Source: Ga0074130 sp964499485 (lineage in GTDB: Bacteria; Pseudomonadota; Gammaproteobacteria; Burkholderiales; Rhodocyclaceae). Taken from it: DNA of 64,000 nucleotides. Within the stretch, counting starts at the first letter, position 1. The number at the start of each line of letters is the position of its first letter. Positions 8,738 to 17,753 of this stretch are shown here, piece after piece. Below the pieces are notes generated by a model. The model saw nothing but the letters and a program-made list of their open reading frames with translations. It was not told where the DNA came from and did no database searches. The DNA lies in assembly GCA_964499485.1 (NCBI GenBank), contig CAZCLF010000001.1, positions 62,001-126,000 on the forward strand, read 5' to 3'. The position numbers were made by a program, and so were the translations under genes.

Positions 8738-10465
8738 ATGACGTTCTCTCTTCATGGTCTTGCCGTTTCCACCGGGATCGCCATTGGGCGAGCCCACCTG
8801 GTGTCGAATGCGACACTGGAGGTCGCGCAATATCAGATTCGTGAACGCGATATCCCGGCTGAAATCGCCCGCTTTGAAGCTGCCTTATCCACTGTGCACG
8901 CGGAGCTGGAAGCCTTGCGCAACGAGGCCTCTGTTGCTGGCGCGCCGACTGAGCTGGTCGCGTTTGTGAGCGTGCACGCCATGCTGCTGTCGGATCCCAT
9001 GCTGTCCGATCTGCCCAAGGAAATTATCCGCGAACGCCGTTGCAACGCCGAATGGGCATTGGTGCAGCAGCTGGATGAAGTATCGGCTCAGTTTGATGCC
9101 TTTGACGATGCCTACCTGCGCGAACGCAAGCAGGACGTAGTTCAGGTGGTTGAGCGGGTTCTCAAGGCGCTGCTCGGTAAGAGCCGTAAGATTGCCAAGA
9201 AGGCCAAAGACGAAGACCTGATCGTGGTGGCCCACGATCTCTCGCCAGCCGACACGATTCAATTCCGTAATGTGCGGGTTGCTGGCTTTGTTACTGACAT
9301 GGGCGGTGCGACGTCGCACACCGCCATCGTAGCGCGCAGCCTGGCTATCCCTGCGCTGGTCGGCATGCATCATGCGCGGCCGCTGGTGCAGGACGATGAT
9401 CTGTTGATCGTTGATGGCACGCGCGGCGTGCTGATCGTTAACCCGGATGAACGCATCCTTGAGGAGTACCGCCTTAAGAAAAGCGCCTTGGAACTGCAAC
9501 GCTCCAAGCTCAAGCGCATCAAGACGGCACGCTCGGCCACGCTGGACGGTCAGGACATTCTGCTTTACTCGAATATCGAGTTGCCACGCGACGTTGAACA
9601 GGTGCGTGATATTGGCGCCGATGGTGTAGGGCTATTCCGTACCGAATTCATCTTTATGAATCGTGACGACTTGCCCAATGAAGAAGAGCAGTTCGAAACC
9701 TATCGTGGCGTGGTCAAAGCCATGGCTGGTAAGCCAGTCACTATCCGCACGCTGGACATTGGTGCCGACAAACAAGCGCGGGCGCTGCGTGTCGTCAATC
9801 GCGACGAACCCAATCCGGCCCTCGGTCTGCGTGCCATTCGCTATTGTCTGGCGGAACCCAAGCTGTTTCTGACGCAGCTGCGCGCCATTTTGCGTGCCTC
9901 GCACTACGGCAAGATCAAGATTCTGATTCCCATGCTGGCGCATGTCAGCGAAATTGATCAGACCCTCGCGCTGATTGAAACGGCCAAGTTGCAGCTACGA
10001 GAAGCCCGCCAGAAATTCGATCCGGTGATCGAGGTCGGCGGCATGATCGAAATCCCTGCCGCTGCATTGGCGCTCGGCCCTTTCATCAAGAAGCTGGACT
10101 TTCTCTCCATCGGTACCAATGACCTGGCGCAATACACGCTGGCGATTGACCGCACCGATGAAGCGGTGTCGCACCTTTACGACCCTTTCCACCCTGCTGT
10201 GTTGCGCTTGGTTGCGGGTGTCATCCAAACCGGCGCACGCGCTAACGTGCCCGTGTCGGTGTGCGGTGAAATGGCAGGTGACTATCTGATGACCAAGTTG
10301 CTGGTTGGCATGGGTCTACGCATCTTCTCGATGCATCCCGCGCAGCTGCTTGAGATCAAGCAGCAGGTGCTGATGAGCAATGCCTCACAGCTGGCAACCC
10401 GCGTTAGCCGCATCCTGCGCTTTGATGAGCCGGAGCGGATACGCGAACAGGTGAGTAAGCTCTGA
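8738..10465 (+). CDS. ptsI: PTS enzyme I (phosphoenolpyruvate-protein phosphotransferase)
   Basis: A 575-residue enzyme I that transfers phosphate from phosphoenolpyruvate to HPr. The phosphohistidine motif GGATSHTAIVARS and the PEP-binding motifs GVGLFRTEFIFM and VSVCGEMAGD with its catalytic cysteine are intact, and the length is normal. The ATG at 8738 was chosen because an AAGGCGAG ribosome-binding site ends in the HPr stop region; in-frame TTG/GTG codons further up overlap HPr. With the EIIA and HPr genes it gives a phosphate chain with no sugar permease visible in the window. Confidence 0.95.
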   Translation: MTFSLHGLAVSTGIAIGRAHLVSNATLEVAQYQIRERDIPAEIARFEAALSTVHAELEALRNEASVAGAPTELVAFVSVHAMLLSDPMLSDLPKEIIRERRCNAEWALVQQLDEVSAQFDAFDDAYLRERKQDVVQVVERVLKALLGKSRKIAKKAKDEDLIVVAHDLSPADTIQFRNVRVAGFVTDMGGATSHTAIVARSLAIPALVGMHHARPLVQDDDLLIVDGTRGVLIVNPDERILEEYRLKKSALELQRSKLKRIKTARSATLDGQDILLYSNIELPRDVEQVRDIGADGVGLFRTEFIFMNRDDLPNEEEQFETYRGVVKAMAGKPVTIRTLDIGADKQARALRVVNRDEPNPALGLRAIRYCLAEPKLFLTQLRAILRASHYGKIKILIPMLAHVSEIDQTLALIETAKLQLREARQKFDPVIEVGGMIEIPAAALALGPFIKKLDFLSIGTNDLAQYTLAIDRTDEAVSHLYDPFHPAVLRLVAGVIQTGARANVPVSVCGEMAGDYLMTKLLVGMGLRIFSMHPAQLLEIKQQVLMSNASQLATRVSRILRFDEPERIREQVSKL

Positions 10466-10482
10466 TCTAGGGATCAGGGCGC

Positions 10483-10797
10483 TCAGACGCCCCACGTCAC
10501 CGGGGTGTTTTTCTTGAGCGCCCATTCGAGCAACTCCAGTAAAGGAATTGCACGCTGCGCCAGTGTGACGGTGCGCACCATGGCGGGCTTCTCGGCCTCT
10601 TCCTCTTCATCTGGACCCGGCTTGGCGCGATCTTCCTCAATCGCGACCTTGAGCGCAGCGATAGCGCCCGGCAGCTGCTCCGGGGTGATGATGCCGGTGG
10701 GGTCCGGCTCTTTGCCCATGATTTTCATCAAGGCATGTGCAGCATCGCCGAACATGATGACGTCGCCTGCGGCTTTGGACTTAAAGATAACAATCAT
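10483..10797 (-). CDS. DUF1840 family protein
   Basis: A 104-residue acidic cytoplasmic protein. The N terminus MIVIFKSKAAGDVIMF and the C-terminal VTLAQRAIPLLELLEWA helix match DUF1840, a small family found mainly in betaproteobacteria. The middle (about residues 58-68) is a Glu-rich linker. Function is unknown. It converges with ptsI, whose stop lies 17 bases away. No operon partner is evident: yheS lies 146 bases upstream on the same strand. Confidence 0.82.
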   Translation of the reverse strand: MIVIFKSKAAGDVIMFGDAAHALMKIMGKEPDPTGIITPEQLPGAIAALKVAIEEDRAKPGPDEEEEAEKPAMVRTVTLAQRAIPLLELLEWALKKNTPVTWGV

Positions 10798-10816
10798 TCT
10801 CTGTCTTTCCCCTAGC

Positions 10817-10835
10817 CCCTTTCCGATGGAAAGGG
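10817..10835. repeat. Perfect short hairpin upstream of the DUF1840 gene
   Basis: CCCTTTCC and GGAAAGGG arms are separated by three bases. The element lies 20 bases upstream of the DUF1840 start codon and downstream of yheS on the same strand. It has no following T-tract, so a 5' leader hairpin or operator is as likely as a terminator. Confidence 0.4.
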
Positions 10836-10882
10836 ATAACGGTTGTTCGCCATGCGATGCATGGCTCCATGGTTAATACTGG

Positions 10883-10912
10883 CTTTGGTGTGGGGGCGAC
10901 CCTACACCAAAG
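10883..10912. terminator. Strong hairpin downstream of yheS, no T-tract
   Basis: Nine-base arms (CTTTGGTGT and ACACCAAAG), one G-T pair and an inner GGG/CCC stem close a GCGA tetraloop when read on the plus strand. It lies 32 bases beyond the yheS stop. No run of T follows on the minus strand, so it is either a weak or Rho-assisted terminator or an mRNA 3'-end stabiliser. Confidence 0.4.
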
Positions 10913-10943
10913 TCTCTCTTGATGAATGACGCTTGCGCCTTAC

Positions 10944-12869
10944 TCACTCAGGCAAAGATAACGCTTCAAGAGCCTCCTGAATTTCCAGCCAGCGCATCTC
11001 TGCAGTATCAATCTTTTCGGCCACGCCTGCCTGTTCCTGATTAAGTTTCTGGATCAGGGCACTGTCATTCTTCTCGTAAAGCGCAGGATCAGCCAGTTGC
11101 GCCTCTAGTTCACTGCGCTGCACTTGCCAGCACGCGATCTGTTGCTCAAGCTTTTCGCTTTCCTTAATCAGCGGACGACGCTGCATGAGGATGGCTTGCC
11201 GGTCGGCAGCGGCGAGCTTGCGCGCCTCCTTACGGCTTTCCTTGTCGGCGCTCTGCGCCTGGTCCGGCGCATGCTGCGCGGCGCGTTGCTCGGCCAGCCA
11301 CATTGCGTAATCGTCGAGATCGCCATCAAAAGGCTGGGCCTTGCCATCTGCGACCAGATACAAGGCATCGGCAGTGGTGCGCAACAAATGCCGATCATGC
11401 GACACCAGCACCACGCCACCTTCGTACTCCTGCAAGGCCAGATTCAAGGCCTCACGCATTTCCAGATCGAGGTGGTTGGTCGGCTCATCAAGCAACAATA
11501 GATTCGGCTTGGCGCGGATCAGTAAGGCCAGCACCAGCCGCGCTTTTTCGCCGCCGGAAAACCGGCCGCAGGGGGCGTCGGCCATCGGCCCACGGAAATC
11601 GAAGCCGCCCAGATAGTCCCGCAGCTCTTGCTCGCGCGCATTCGGGTCCTGACGGGTGATGTGCTGCAAGGGCGACTCATCCGAACGCAACAGCTCTAGC
11701 TGATGTTGGGCGAAATAGCCGATGGATAAGCCTTTACCCTCGATGCGGCGTCCGCTCAATGGCGCCAGCTCGCCGGCTAGCAATTTAATCAGTGTGGACT
11801 TGCCCGCGCCATTGCGGCCGAGAAAGGCGATGCGCTCGCCGGGGCGGATCGTCAGCATGACGCGATCAAGGATCGTGACCTTACCTTCAGCACCGCTGTA
11901 ACCCAGCCGCGCTTGCTCCACACTCAGCAGCGGATCGGGCGCGTGGCCAAGTTCGCTGAAGCGGAAGGTGAAAGGCGTGTCTGCATGAGCGGCACTGATT
12001 TCTTCCATCCGCGCCAGTGCCTTAATGCGGCTTTGTGCCTGACGGGCCTTAGTCGCTTTGGCACGGAAGCGTTCGATATAGCTTTCGAGATGCGCACGGT
12101 CACGCTGCTGTTTCTCGAACATGGCTTGCTGATTGGCCAGCTGGGCGGCACGCTGGCGCTCGAACTGCGAGTAGCCACCGCTATACAGACGCATCTGGCG
12201 CTCGCCCAGATGAATGGTGTGACTACACACGCTATCGAGAAAATCACGGTCGTGCGAAATCAGGATCAATGTGCCGGCATAGCGCTTAAGCCAGCCCTCC
12301 AGCCACAGTACCGCATCCAGATCCAAGTGATTGGTCGGCTCGTCCAGCAGCAGCAGATCAGAGCGACACATCAGCGCGCGGGCCAAATTCAGCCGCACAC
12401 GCCAGCCGCCCGAGAACTCAGCGACTGGCCGCGCAAAGTCGGCATCACTGAAGCCCAAGCCATGCAGCAGTTCGGCTGCACGTGCACGGGCCGAGTAGCC
12501 ATCAATGTCCGCAAAGCGCGCGTGCAACTCGGCCACACGGTGACCATCCGGTTGCGCCGCTTGTTCGGCACTGGCGAGTTCGCGCTCGATGTCGCGTAGC
12601 TCAGTATCGCCATCGAGGGCGAACTCAAGCGCGGGGTCAGGTAACGCTGGGGTGTCTTGTGCAACATGCGCAACCGCCCAAGCGGTGGGAATTTCCAAAT
12701 CCCCTTGCTCGGCATGCAATTCGCCGCGCAACAAGGCGAGAAAAGAGGATTTACCACAGCCATTGGCGCCGATGAGGCCAATCTTCCAGCCGGGGTGAAG
12801 CTGTAGGCTAGCGTTTTCGACGAGGGCATCGCCATTACGGGCGAAAGCGAGATTGCGCAGAAGAATCAT
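10944..12869 (-). CDS. yheS: ABC-F family ATPase, YheS type
   Basis: A 641-residue soluble protein with two ATP-binding cassettes and no membrane domain. Both Walker A motifs (GANGCGKSS and GRNGAGKST), both signature motifs (SGGWRVRLNLA and SGGEKARLVLA) and both Walker B motifs (LLLLDEPTNHLD) are intact, with the ABC-F interdomain linker and a C-terminal coiled coil (about residues 530-640). Length and N terminus (MILLRNLAFARNG) match YheS. ABC-F proteins act on the ribosome to relieve stalled translation. It has the opposite orientation to the gene at 13045. Confidence 0.92.
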   Translation of the reverse strand: MILLRNLAFARNGDALVENASLQLHPGWKIGLIGANGCGKSSFLALLRGELHAEQGDLEIPTAWAVAHVAQDTPALPDPALEFALDGDTELRDIERELASAEQAAQPDGHRVAELHARFADIDGYSARARAAELLHGLGFSDADFARPVAEFSGGWRVRLNLARALMCRSDLLLLDEPTNHLDLDAVLWLEGWLKRYAGTLILISHDRDFLDSVCSHTIHLGERQMRLYSGGYSQFERQRAAQLANQQAMFEKQQRDRAHLESYIERFRAKATKARQAQSRIKALARMEEISAAHADTPFTFRFSELGHAPDPLLSVEQARLGYSGAEGKVTILDRVMLTIRPGERIAFLGRNGAGKSTLIKLLAGELAPLSGRRIEGKGLSIGYFAQHQLELLRSDESPLQHITRQDPNAREQELRDYLGGFDFRGPMADAPCGRFSGGEKARLVLALLIRAKPNLLLLDEPTNHLDLEMREALNLALQEYEGGVVLVSHDRHLLRTTADALYLVADGKAQPFDGDLDDYAMWLAEQRAAQHAPDQAQSADKESRKEARKLAAADRQAILMQRRPLIKESEKLEQQIACWQVQRSELEAQLADPALYEKNDSALIQKLNQEQAGVAEKIDTAEMRWLEIQEALEALSLPE

Positions 12870-13044
12870 GTGATGAAGCGTTATTGCTGAAGGTGACGGG
12901 GCTTATACACACCCAAGCTGACCGCAAGACAAGCGGCGATGAAATTCGAAAGGTTCGCCATTTTAGGGAATTACAGGCGAATGAGCTTGCCGAGCAGGTT
13001 ATCGCCTAAAATTAGGGACTCAATTTTGCTGCAAGGATTCTTCA

Positions 13045-13578
13045 GTGCATCCCAAGACACCGTTCCTGTCACTTCGCGTCTGCCTCCTGCTTGCATGCAT
13101 GACTACCTCGCATGCCAATGAAACTGCCCCCGTTGCACAGCAAGCGGCCCCGGTGGACGCTGTTCCTGCGGCACCTTCAGCGAATAGCAACGCTGCGGCA
13201 GCGATTGATAGCGTCATGACACGGCTACCCGCCAATCAAGCAGAGCGTGATGAAATGGCTGCACGCTCGCAAGCGTTGGATGCAGAAGCCAAGCAACGCG
13301 ATGCGGAGGCGGCGCGCGTCTATGAAGCCGCCAAGACCGAATGCTGGAAAAAATTTCTGGTCAGCGATTGTCTTGAAGAGGCACGTCAGGCTTATCGCAA
13401 AGAAAATAACCTATCCAAGCGCCAAGCGCGCGAAGCCAGTGGGTTAGATCGGCAAGTCCGCAAATACGATGCAGCGCAACGCGCGGCGACGCGTGAGGCC
13501 GAGAATGCCAAGCGTGACGCCGAGATGGAAGCCAAGGCCGAGGCCTATCGGAAGAAACAAGCAGGTGCGGCAAAGTAA
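13045..13578 (+). CDS. Secreted charged coiled-coil protein, unknown
   Basis: A 177-residue protein. An N-terminal signal peptide (about residues 1-24, ending SHA-NE) is followed by an Ala/Pro-rich linker and a highly charged, Lys/Glu/Ala-rich helix (about 70-177) that should form a coiled coil. Two cysteines in CWKKFLVSDC may form a disulfide in the periplasm. The start is GTG at 13045 with an AAGGA ribosome-binding site eight bases upstream. I do not recognise a named family. A strong terminator follows directly. Confidence 0.72.
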   Translation: MHPKTPFLSLRVCLLLACMTTSHANETAPVAQQAAPVDAVPAAPSANSNAAAAIDSVMTRLPANQAERDEMAARSQALDAEAKQRDAEAARVYEAAKTECWKKFLVSDCLEEARQAYRKENNLSKRQAREASGLDRQVRKYDAAQRAATREAENAKRDAEMEAKAEAYRKKQAGAAK

Positions 13579-13592
13579 CCCGCCCACTTGAT

Positions 13593-13628
13593 AACAAAAA
13601 GGCCCGCCTGTGTGCGGGCCTTTTTGTT
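13593..13628. terminator. Bidirectional intrinsic terminator
   Basis: Fifteen-base arms (AACAAAAAGGCCCGC and its complement) surround a six-base loop, giving a GC-rich stem with an A-tract on one side and a T-tract on the other. It can stop transcription from both the coiled-coil gene on the plus strand and pldA on the minus strand, which converge here. Confidence 0.92.
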
Positions 13629-13638
13629 GTTACGTCGC

Positions 13639-14694
13639 TTACAGCCCTTCGCTCAGCGACACGCCAATACCGAAGGTGGTTTGGCGATGGTTGTAGTCGA
13701 TCAGGCTCTCACCGTAACCGCTAAACAGCTGCACATGACCCTTGAGTTGGCGTGACAAGGGGAAGGCCCAGTCAGCCTGGGCTGCGCCTTTACCGCCATC
13801 GCTGAAGCTCTTGCGGCCCATCAACGACACAACGTGACCACTCTTCTTCCACATGGCCACTAGATCGCCGTGGCCCATGTACTTGGTGACATCCGGGTTG
13901 TCGTCACTGATGCCACGTTCTGGCACACGCCACCACGGGCGCGCGAGCAGCACCCAGTTGTCGCGCTCCAAGCCGACTTGCGCGTAGAGCCGGTTCCAGC
14001 TGCGTGACAGCGGCTGATCACGACCATTCGACTGATGCAGGATACCTAAGTTAACCATGCGCCCACGCCAACCCAACACGTCGTAGTTAGTGCGTGTGGT
14101 GAGAATCAACTCTGGCTGGTAGTCAGTGGCGCGGAAATCTCGCGAACTTTCCGGGTTGTAGAGCTGCCAGTGCGATTGTTGCGTGTAGCCAAACCACAGA
14201 TCGCTGGCGCCATCGAAGAGGTTTTCTGCAAGCTTGGTTTTGAAGCTAAGCTGGAACTTCACTTCGTTGCTGCGCTGTCCGGTATCGCCACCAGCTGCAC
14301 GCGTCGGGCTGCTCGGGCGCGAATTGACGCTGCTGGTCATGAACAAGGGCATGATGTACGTCGGGTTGTGCGCGCGGAACTGGAAGGTGCCCGCTTTGCT
14401 TTCCGGGTCTAGCTCCCAACGCTCCGACAACATACTCACTGGCGAGGGCGGCAAGGGCTGCTCAATCACCACGGGCAAGGCTGGCGCGGTATCCGGGGCG
14501 GCATCAGCGATGATGGTGACCTTGCGCGGCAAGGCCTGCTTGGCCAGCTTGTCGTAGCAAGCCAGACGCACTGGATCCGCCTCGATCCCCGCGCAACTGG
14601 TCAGCTCGGTCGCTGCTGCGGCACCCACCAACAGCAAACTGACCGCCAGTGAGGAGAGCTGACGCACCGATACCTTGCCGACCGTGCTGTTCAT
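13639..14694 (-). CDS. pldA: Outer-membrane phospholipase A
   Basis: A 351-residue outer-membrane beta-barrel lipase that hydrolyses phospholipids misplaced in the outer leaflet. The catalytic His-Ser motif is visible in LHQSNGRDQPLSRSWNR and the calcium/Asn region in DNPDVTKYMGHGD; YTQQSHWQLYN is a further family block. A signal peptide (about residues 1-28) is followed by a segment with CAGIEADPVRLACYD, an N-terminal addition not present in E. coli PldA, where two cysteines may pair. Its ATG overlaps the ybiT stop (TAATG), so translation is probably coupled to ybiT. Confidence 0.9.
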   Translation of the reverse strand: MNSTVGKVSVRQLSSLAVSLLLVGAAAATELTSCAGIEADPVRLACYDKLAKQALPRKVTIIADAAPDTAPALPVVIEQPLPPSPVSMLSERWELDPESKAGTFQFRAHNPTYIMPLFMTSSVNSRPSSPTRAAGGDTGQRSNEVKFQLSFKTKLAENLFDGASDLWFGYTQQSHWQLYNPESSRDFRATDYQPELILTTRTNYDVLGWRGRMVNLGILHQSNGRDQPLSRSWNRLYAQVGLERDNWVLLARPWWRVPERGISDDNPDVTKYMGHGDLVAMWKKSGHVVSLMGRKSFSDGGKGAAQADWAFPLSRQLKGHVQLFSGYGESLIDYNHRQTTFGIGVSLSEGL

Positions 14695-16325
14695 TATTCG
14701 ATCCCTTGGCTCGCCAGATACTCTTCGTAGGTACCGCGGTAATCGACGATCTGGCCACCGGCCTTCACTTCGATAATGCGCGTGGCCAACGACGACACAA
14801 ACAAACGGTCGTGCGAAACGAACACCAGCGTGCCTTGATACATATCCAGCGCGGTGTTAAGCGACTCGATGGATTCCATATCCAAGTGATTAGTCGGCTC
14901 ATCCATCAGCAGCACATTGCGACGCAACAGCATCAACTTGCCGAACAACATGCGGCCTTGCTCGCCACCGGAAATCACCTTGACCGACTTCTTCACTTCA
15001 TCGCCAGAGAAAAGCAGACGACCAAGCGTGCCGCGAATCAGCGTTTCAACATCGCCGCCTTCATAGCCGCCTTCACGCACCCACTGCACAATCCAGTCAG
15101 TGAGGCTGGCATCTTCAGCAAAATCCGCAGTGTGGTCCTGACCAAAGTAGCCGGGCTTAGCCTTCTCCGCCCACTTTACGGTGCCGTAGCTTGGCGTCAG
15201 GCCATGTAGGTGCTCGCCTGCGAGCAAGCGCAGCAGGGTGGTTTTACCCACGCCGTTTTCACCAATGATGGCAACCTTTTCACCCGCCTCAATCGCCAGG
15301 CTGATGCCCTTGTAGAGCGGCTCAGCGCCAGGATAGGCGAAGCTAACGTTATCCACCTCTACCGCCAGACGATGCAGCTTGTCCTTGTCGTCGTACTCAA
15401 AGCGCATCCACGGATACTGACGCGACGAGGGCTTCATGTCCTCAATCTTGATCTTTTCAATCAGCTTGGCGCGGCTGGTGGCCTGACGGGCCTTGGACTT
15501 GTTGGCAGAGAAGCGGCGCACAAACTCTTGCAGCTCGGCCACGCGTTCCTTGGCCTTGGCATTGGCGGAGGATAAACGCTCACGCGCCTGCGTCGAGGCT
15601 TCCATGTAGTCGTCGTACGTGCCCGGATAGACCTGAATGCGGCCGTAATCCAGATCAGCCATGTGCGTACACACCTGATTCAGGAAGTGACGGTCGTGGG
15701 AGATGATGATCATGGTCGATTCGCGCTGGTTGATCACATCTTCCAGCCAACGAATCGTGTTGATATCCAGGTTATTGGTTGGTTCGTCCAGCAGCAGAAT
15801 GTCTGGGTTGGCGAACAGTGCCTGACACAGCAGCACACGCAGCTTCCAGCCCGGCGCCACTTCGCTCATCAGGCCAGTGTGTTGTTCGGTGGGAATACCG
15901 ACGCCCAAGAGCAGCTCGCCCGCACGCGACTCGGCGGTGTAGCCATCGTACTCAGCGAACTTACCTTCCAGCTCGGCCGCCTTCATGTAGTCGTCTTCGG
16001 TGGCTTCCGGGTTGGCGTAAATGGCGTCCTTTTCCTGCATGCACGCCCACATTTCGGTGTGACCCATCATCACAACGTCGATGACACGCTGGTCTTCAAA
16101 ACCGAACTGGTCCTGACGCAGGAAAGCCATGCGTTCATGAGCGTCGAGGGAGACATTGCCGCTAGACGGCTCCAGCACGCCGGCCAGAATCTTCATGAAG
16201 GTGGATTTGCCGGCGCCGTTGGCACCGATCAGGCCATAGCGATTGCCATCGCCGAATTTGACCGAGACGTTTTCAAACAGGGGCTTGGCCCCGAACTGCA
16301 TGGTGATGTTGGATGCGACGAGCAC
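14694..16325 (-). CDS. ybiT: ABC-F family ATPase, YbiT type
   Basis: A 543-residue ABC-F protein with two cassettes: Walker A GANGAGKST and GENGVGKTT, the signature ISGGEQGRMLFG in the second cassette and SHDRHFL/SHDRLFV H-loops. The N terminus from the GTG at 16325 reads MLVASNITMQFG, matching E. coli YbiT, so I chose this start over an in-frame upstream codon at 16376. ABC-F proteins work at the ribosomal E site in translation control. pldA follows with an overlapping TAATG. Confidence 0.92.
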   Translation of the reverse strand: MLVASNITMQFGAKPLFENVSVKFGDGNRYGLIGANGAGKSTFMKILAGVLEPSSGNVSLDAHERMAFLRQDQFGFEDQRVIDVVMMGHTEMWACMQEKDAIYANPEATEDDYMKAAELEGKFAEYDGYTAESRAGELLLGVGIPTEQHTGLMSEVAPGWKLRVLLCQALFANPDILLLDEPTNNLDINTIRWLEDVINQRESTMIIISHDRHFLNQVCTHMADLDYGRIQVYPGTYDDYMEASTQARERLSSANAKAKERVAELQEFVRRFSANKSKARQATSRAKLIEKIKIEDMKPSSRQYPWMRFEYDDKDKLHRLAVEVDNVSFAYPGAEPLYKGISLAIEAGEKVAIIGENGVGKTTLLRLLAGEHLHGLTPSYGTVKWAEKAKPGYFGQDHTADFAEDASLTDWIVQWVREGGYEGGDVETLIRGTLGRLLFSGDEVKKSVKVISGGEQGRMLFGKLMLLRRNVLLMDEPTNHLDMESIESLNTALDMYQGTLVFVSHDRLFVSSLATRIIEVKAGGQIVDYRGTYEEYLASQGIE

Positions 16326-16565
16326 GAAGTATTTCCAATGACAAAGGCGACCGGATCGCGGTCGCCGGGTGAGCACAAGCGGGATAGGGGCGAGATTCTA
16401 CCTTTTTTCAATGACTTGCGCTCGCCCTGCCGGCACTTTTGCGCAGCTTTTGACGCCATTTTTCAGCATCGGTAGGCACAGCAAACCCCTAGCAAAACAG
16501 GCTTAGGCACCAGCCGCGCGTATAGTCATGCCCTTCTCCGCATCCCCTGCCCCAACAGTTTTCTC

Positions 16566-17111
16566 ATGGCCATCAAATCCACCATCTACAAAGCCACCCT
16601 CAATGTCTCGGACATGGACCGACACTACTACGCCGAACACGGCCTGACACTGGCACGGCATCCGTCGGAAACGGAGGAACGCCTGATGGTGCGCGTGCTG
16701 GCCTTCGCGCTGCACGCGGATGAGCGGCTTGAATTTGGCCGCGGCATTTCGGCGGACGACGAACCCGCACTGTGGCGAAAGGATTACAGCGGAATCATTG
16801 AGCAGTGGATCGAAGTCGGCCTGCCGGATGAAAAGCTCTTGCGTCGTGCATCTGGACGCGCCGCCGAAGTCATTGTCATCACCTATAGCGAACGTCAGGC
16901 GGAGGTCTGGTGGCAGAAAGAAGGCCGCGACATTCAGCGCCTTGAGAATGTGCGCGTGTGGCTCCTACCGGACGATCAGGCGCAAGCGCTCACCGATATG
17001 GCCGGCCGCGGCATGCAACTGCATTGCACGGTGCAGGATGGCGAAGCCTGGTTCAGTAATGGTGAACACAGCGCCCAGATCAAGTTACAGTTACTGAGCA
17101 ATCACCCTTAG
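16566..17111 (+). CDS. yaeQ: YaeQ family protein
   Basis: A 181-residue cytoplasmic protein. MAIKSTIYKATLNVSDMDRHYY, in two parts at the N terminus, and the SAxxGI-like ISADDEPALW and QWIEVGLPDEKLLRRA segments identify YaeQ. The fold is related to PD-(D/E)xK nucleases, and E. coli YaeQ was proposed to affect transcription antitermination; a biochemical role is not established. It starts with ATG at 16566. NnrU follows on the same strand after 58 bases. Confidence 0.9.
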   Translation: MAIKSTIYKATLNVSDMDRHYYAEHGLTLARHPSETEERLMVRVLAFALHADERLEFGRGISADDEPALWRKDYSGIIEQWIEVGLPDEKLLRRASGRAAEVIVITYSERQAEVWWQKEGRDIQRLENVRVWLLPDDQAQALTDMAGRGMQLHCTVQDGEAWFSNGEHSAQIKLQLLSNHP

Positions 17112-17169
17112 GCGATCAGTTGCAACACCTCTGACACTCAATCCGCGTCCGATTCCTTTTCCGAAAGGC

Positions 17170-17751
17170 ATGACCATGACACTCCTGATCCTTGGCCTGA
17201 TTATTTTCCTCGGCGTGCATTCCACCCGCATGCTCGCCCCCCAGTGGCGCGATGCGCAGATTGCCCGCCTCGGTCTGTTGCCGTGGAAAGGGATTTACAG
17301 CTTGCTGTCCTTCGTTGGTTTGGGGCTGATCATCTACGGCTACGGCCAAGCACGCCTTGATCCAGTTGTGCTCTGGTTGCCACCAATCTGGACCAAGCAT
17401 GTTGCCGGGCTGTTGATGTTGATGGCCTTCATTTGCATCGCTGCCACCTATATTCCGGGCAATATCATCAAGGCGAAAGCCGGTCATCCGATGCTGGCGG
17501 GCGTGAAGACATGGGCGCTGGCCCACTTGCTGGCGAATGGCAATCTGGCCGATGTGGTGCTGTTCGGGGCGTTCTTAGTCTGGTCGATTGTGGGCTTCCG
17601 TATCTCGCGACGCCGCGACAAAGCTGCAGGGGTCACCTATCCGCGCATTTCCATGCAGCGTGATGTACTGGTTCTCTTGCTCGGGGTGGTAGGCACAGCT
17701 GTCTTCGCTGGCTTCCTGCATCTGGCCCTGATCGGCGTGCGACCTTACTGA
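17170..17751 (+). CDS. NnrU family membrane protein
   Basis: A 193-residue integral membrane protein with about five hydrophobic helices. The N terminus LLILGLIIFLGVHSTRML and the KTWALAHLLANG and FLHLALIGVRPY segments match NnrU, a family linked by genetics to nitrite and nitric oxide metabolism in denitrifiers and related to the isoprenylcysteine methyltransferase fold. No denitrification genes are in the window, so its job here is open. An ATG six bases downstream (17176) is an alternative start. Confidence 0.87.
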   Translation: MTMTLLILGLIIFLGVHSTRMLAPQWRDAQIARLGLLPWKGIYSLLSFVGLGLIIYGYGQARLDPVVLWLPPIWTKHVAGLLMLMAFICIAATYIPGNIIKAKAGHPMLAGVKTWALAHLLANGNLADVVLFGAFLVWSIVGFRISRRRDKAAGVTYPRISMQRDVLVLLLGVVGTAVFAGFLHLALIGVRPY

Positions 17752-17753
17752 AC

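Noticed and set aside
10477..10515. Possible ptsI terminator with a TGTTTTT run
   Set aside because: Stem pairing is short and it lies within the DUF1840 coding end; not convincing.
11913..12599. 228-codon open frame antisense to yheS
   Set aside because: Shadow of the yheS coding sequence with no ribosome-binding site or recognisable motif.
15663..16475. 270-codon open frame on the plus strand antisense to ybiT
   Set aside because: It lies within a well-identified ABC-F gene; the translation is His/Gln/Val-rich without domain signs and results from codon bias in the sense gene.
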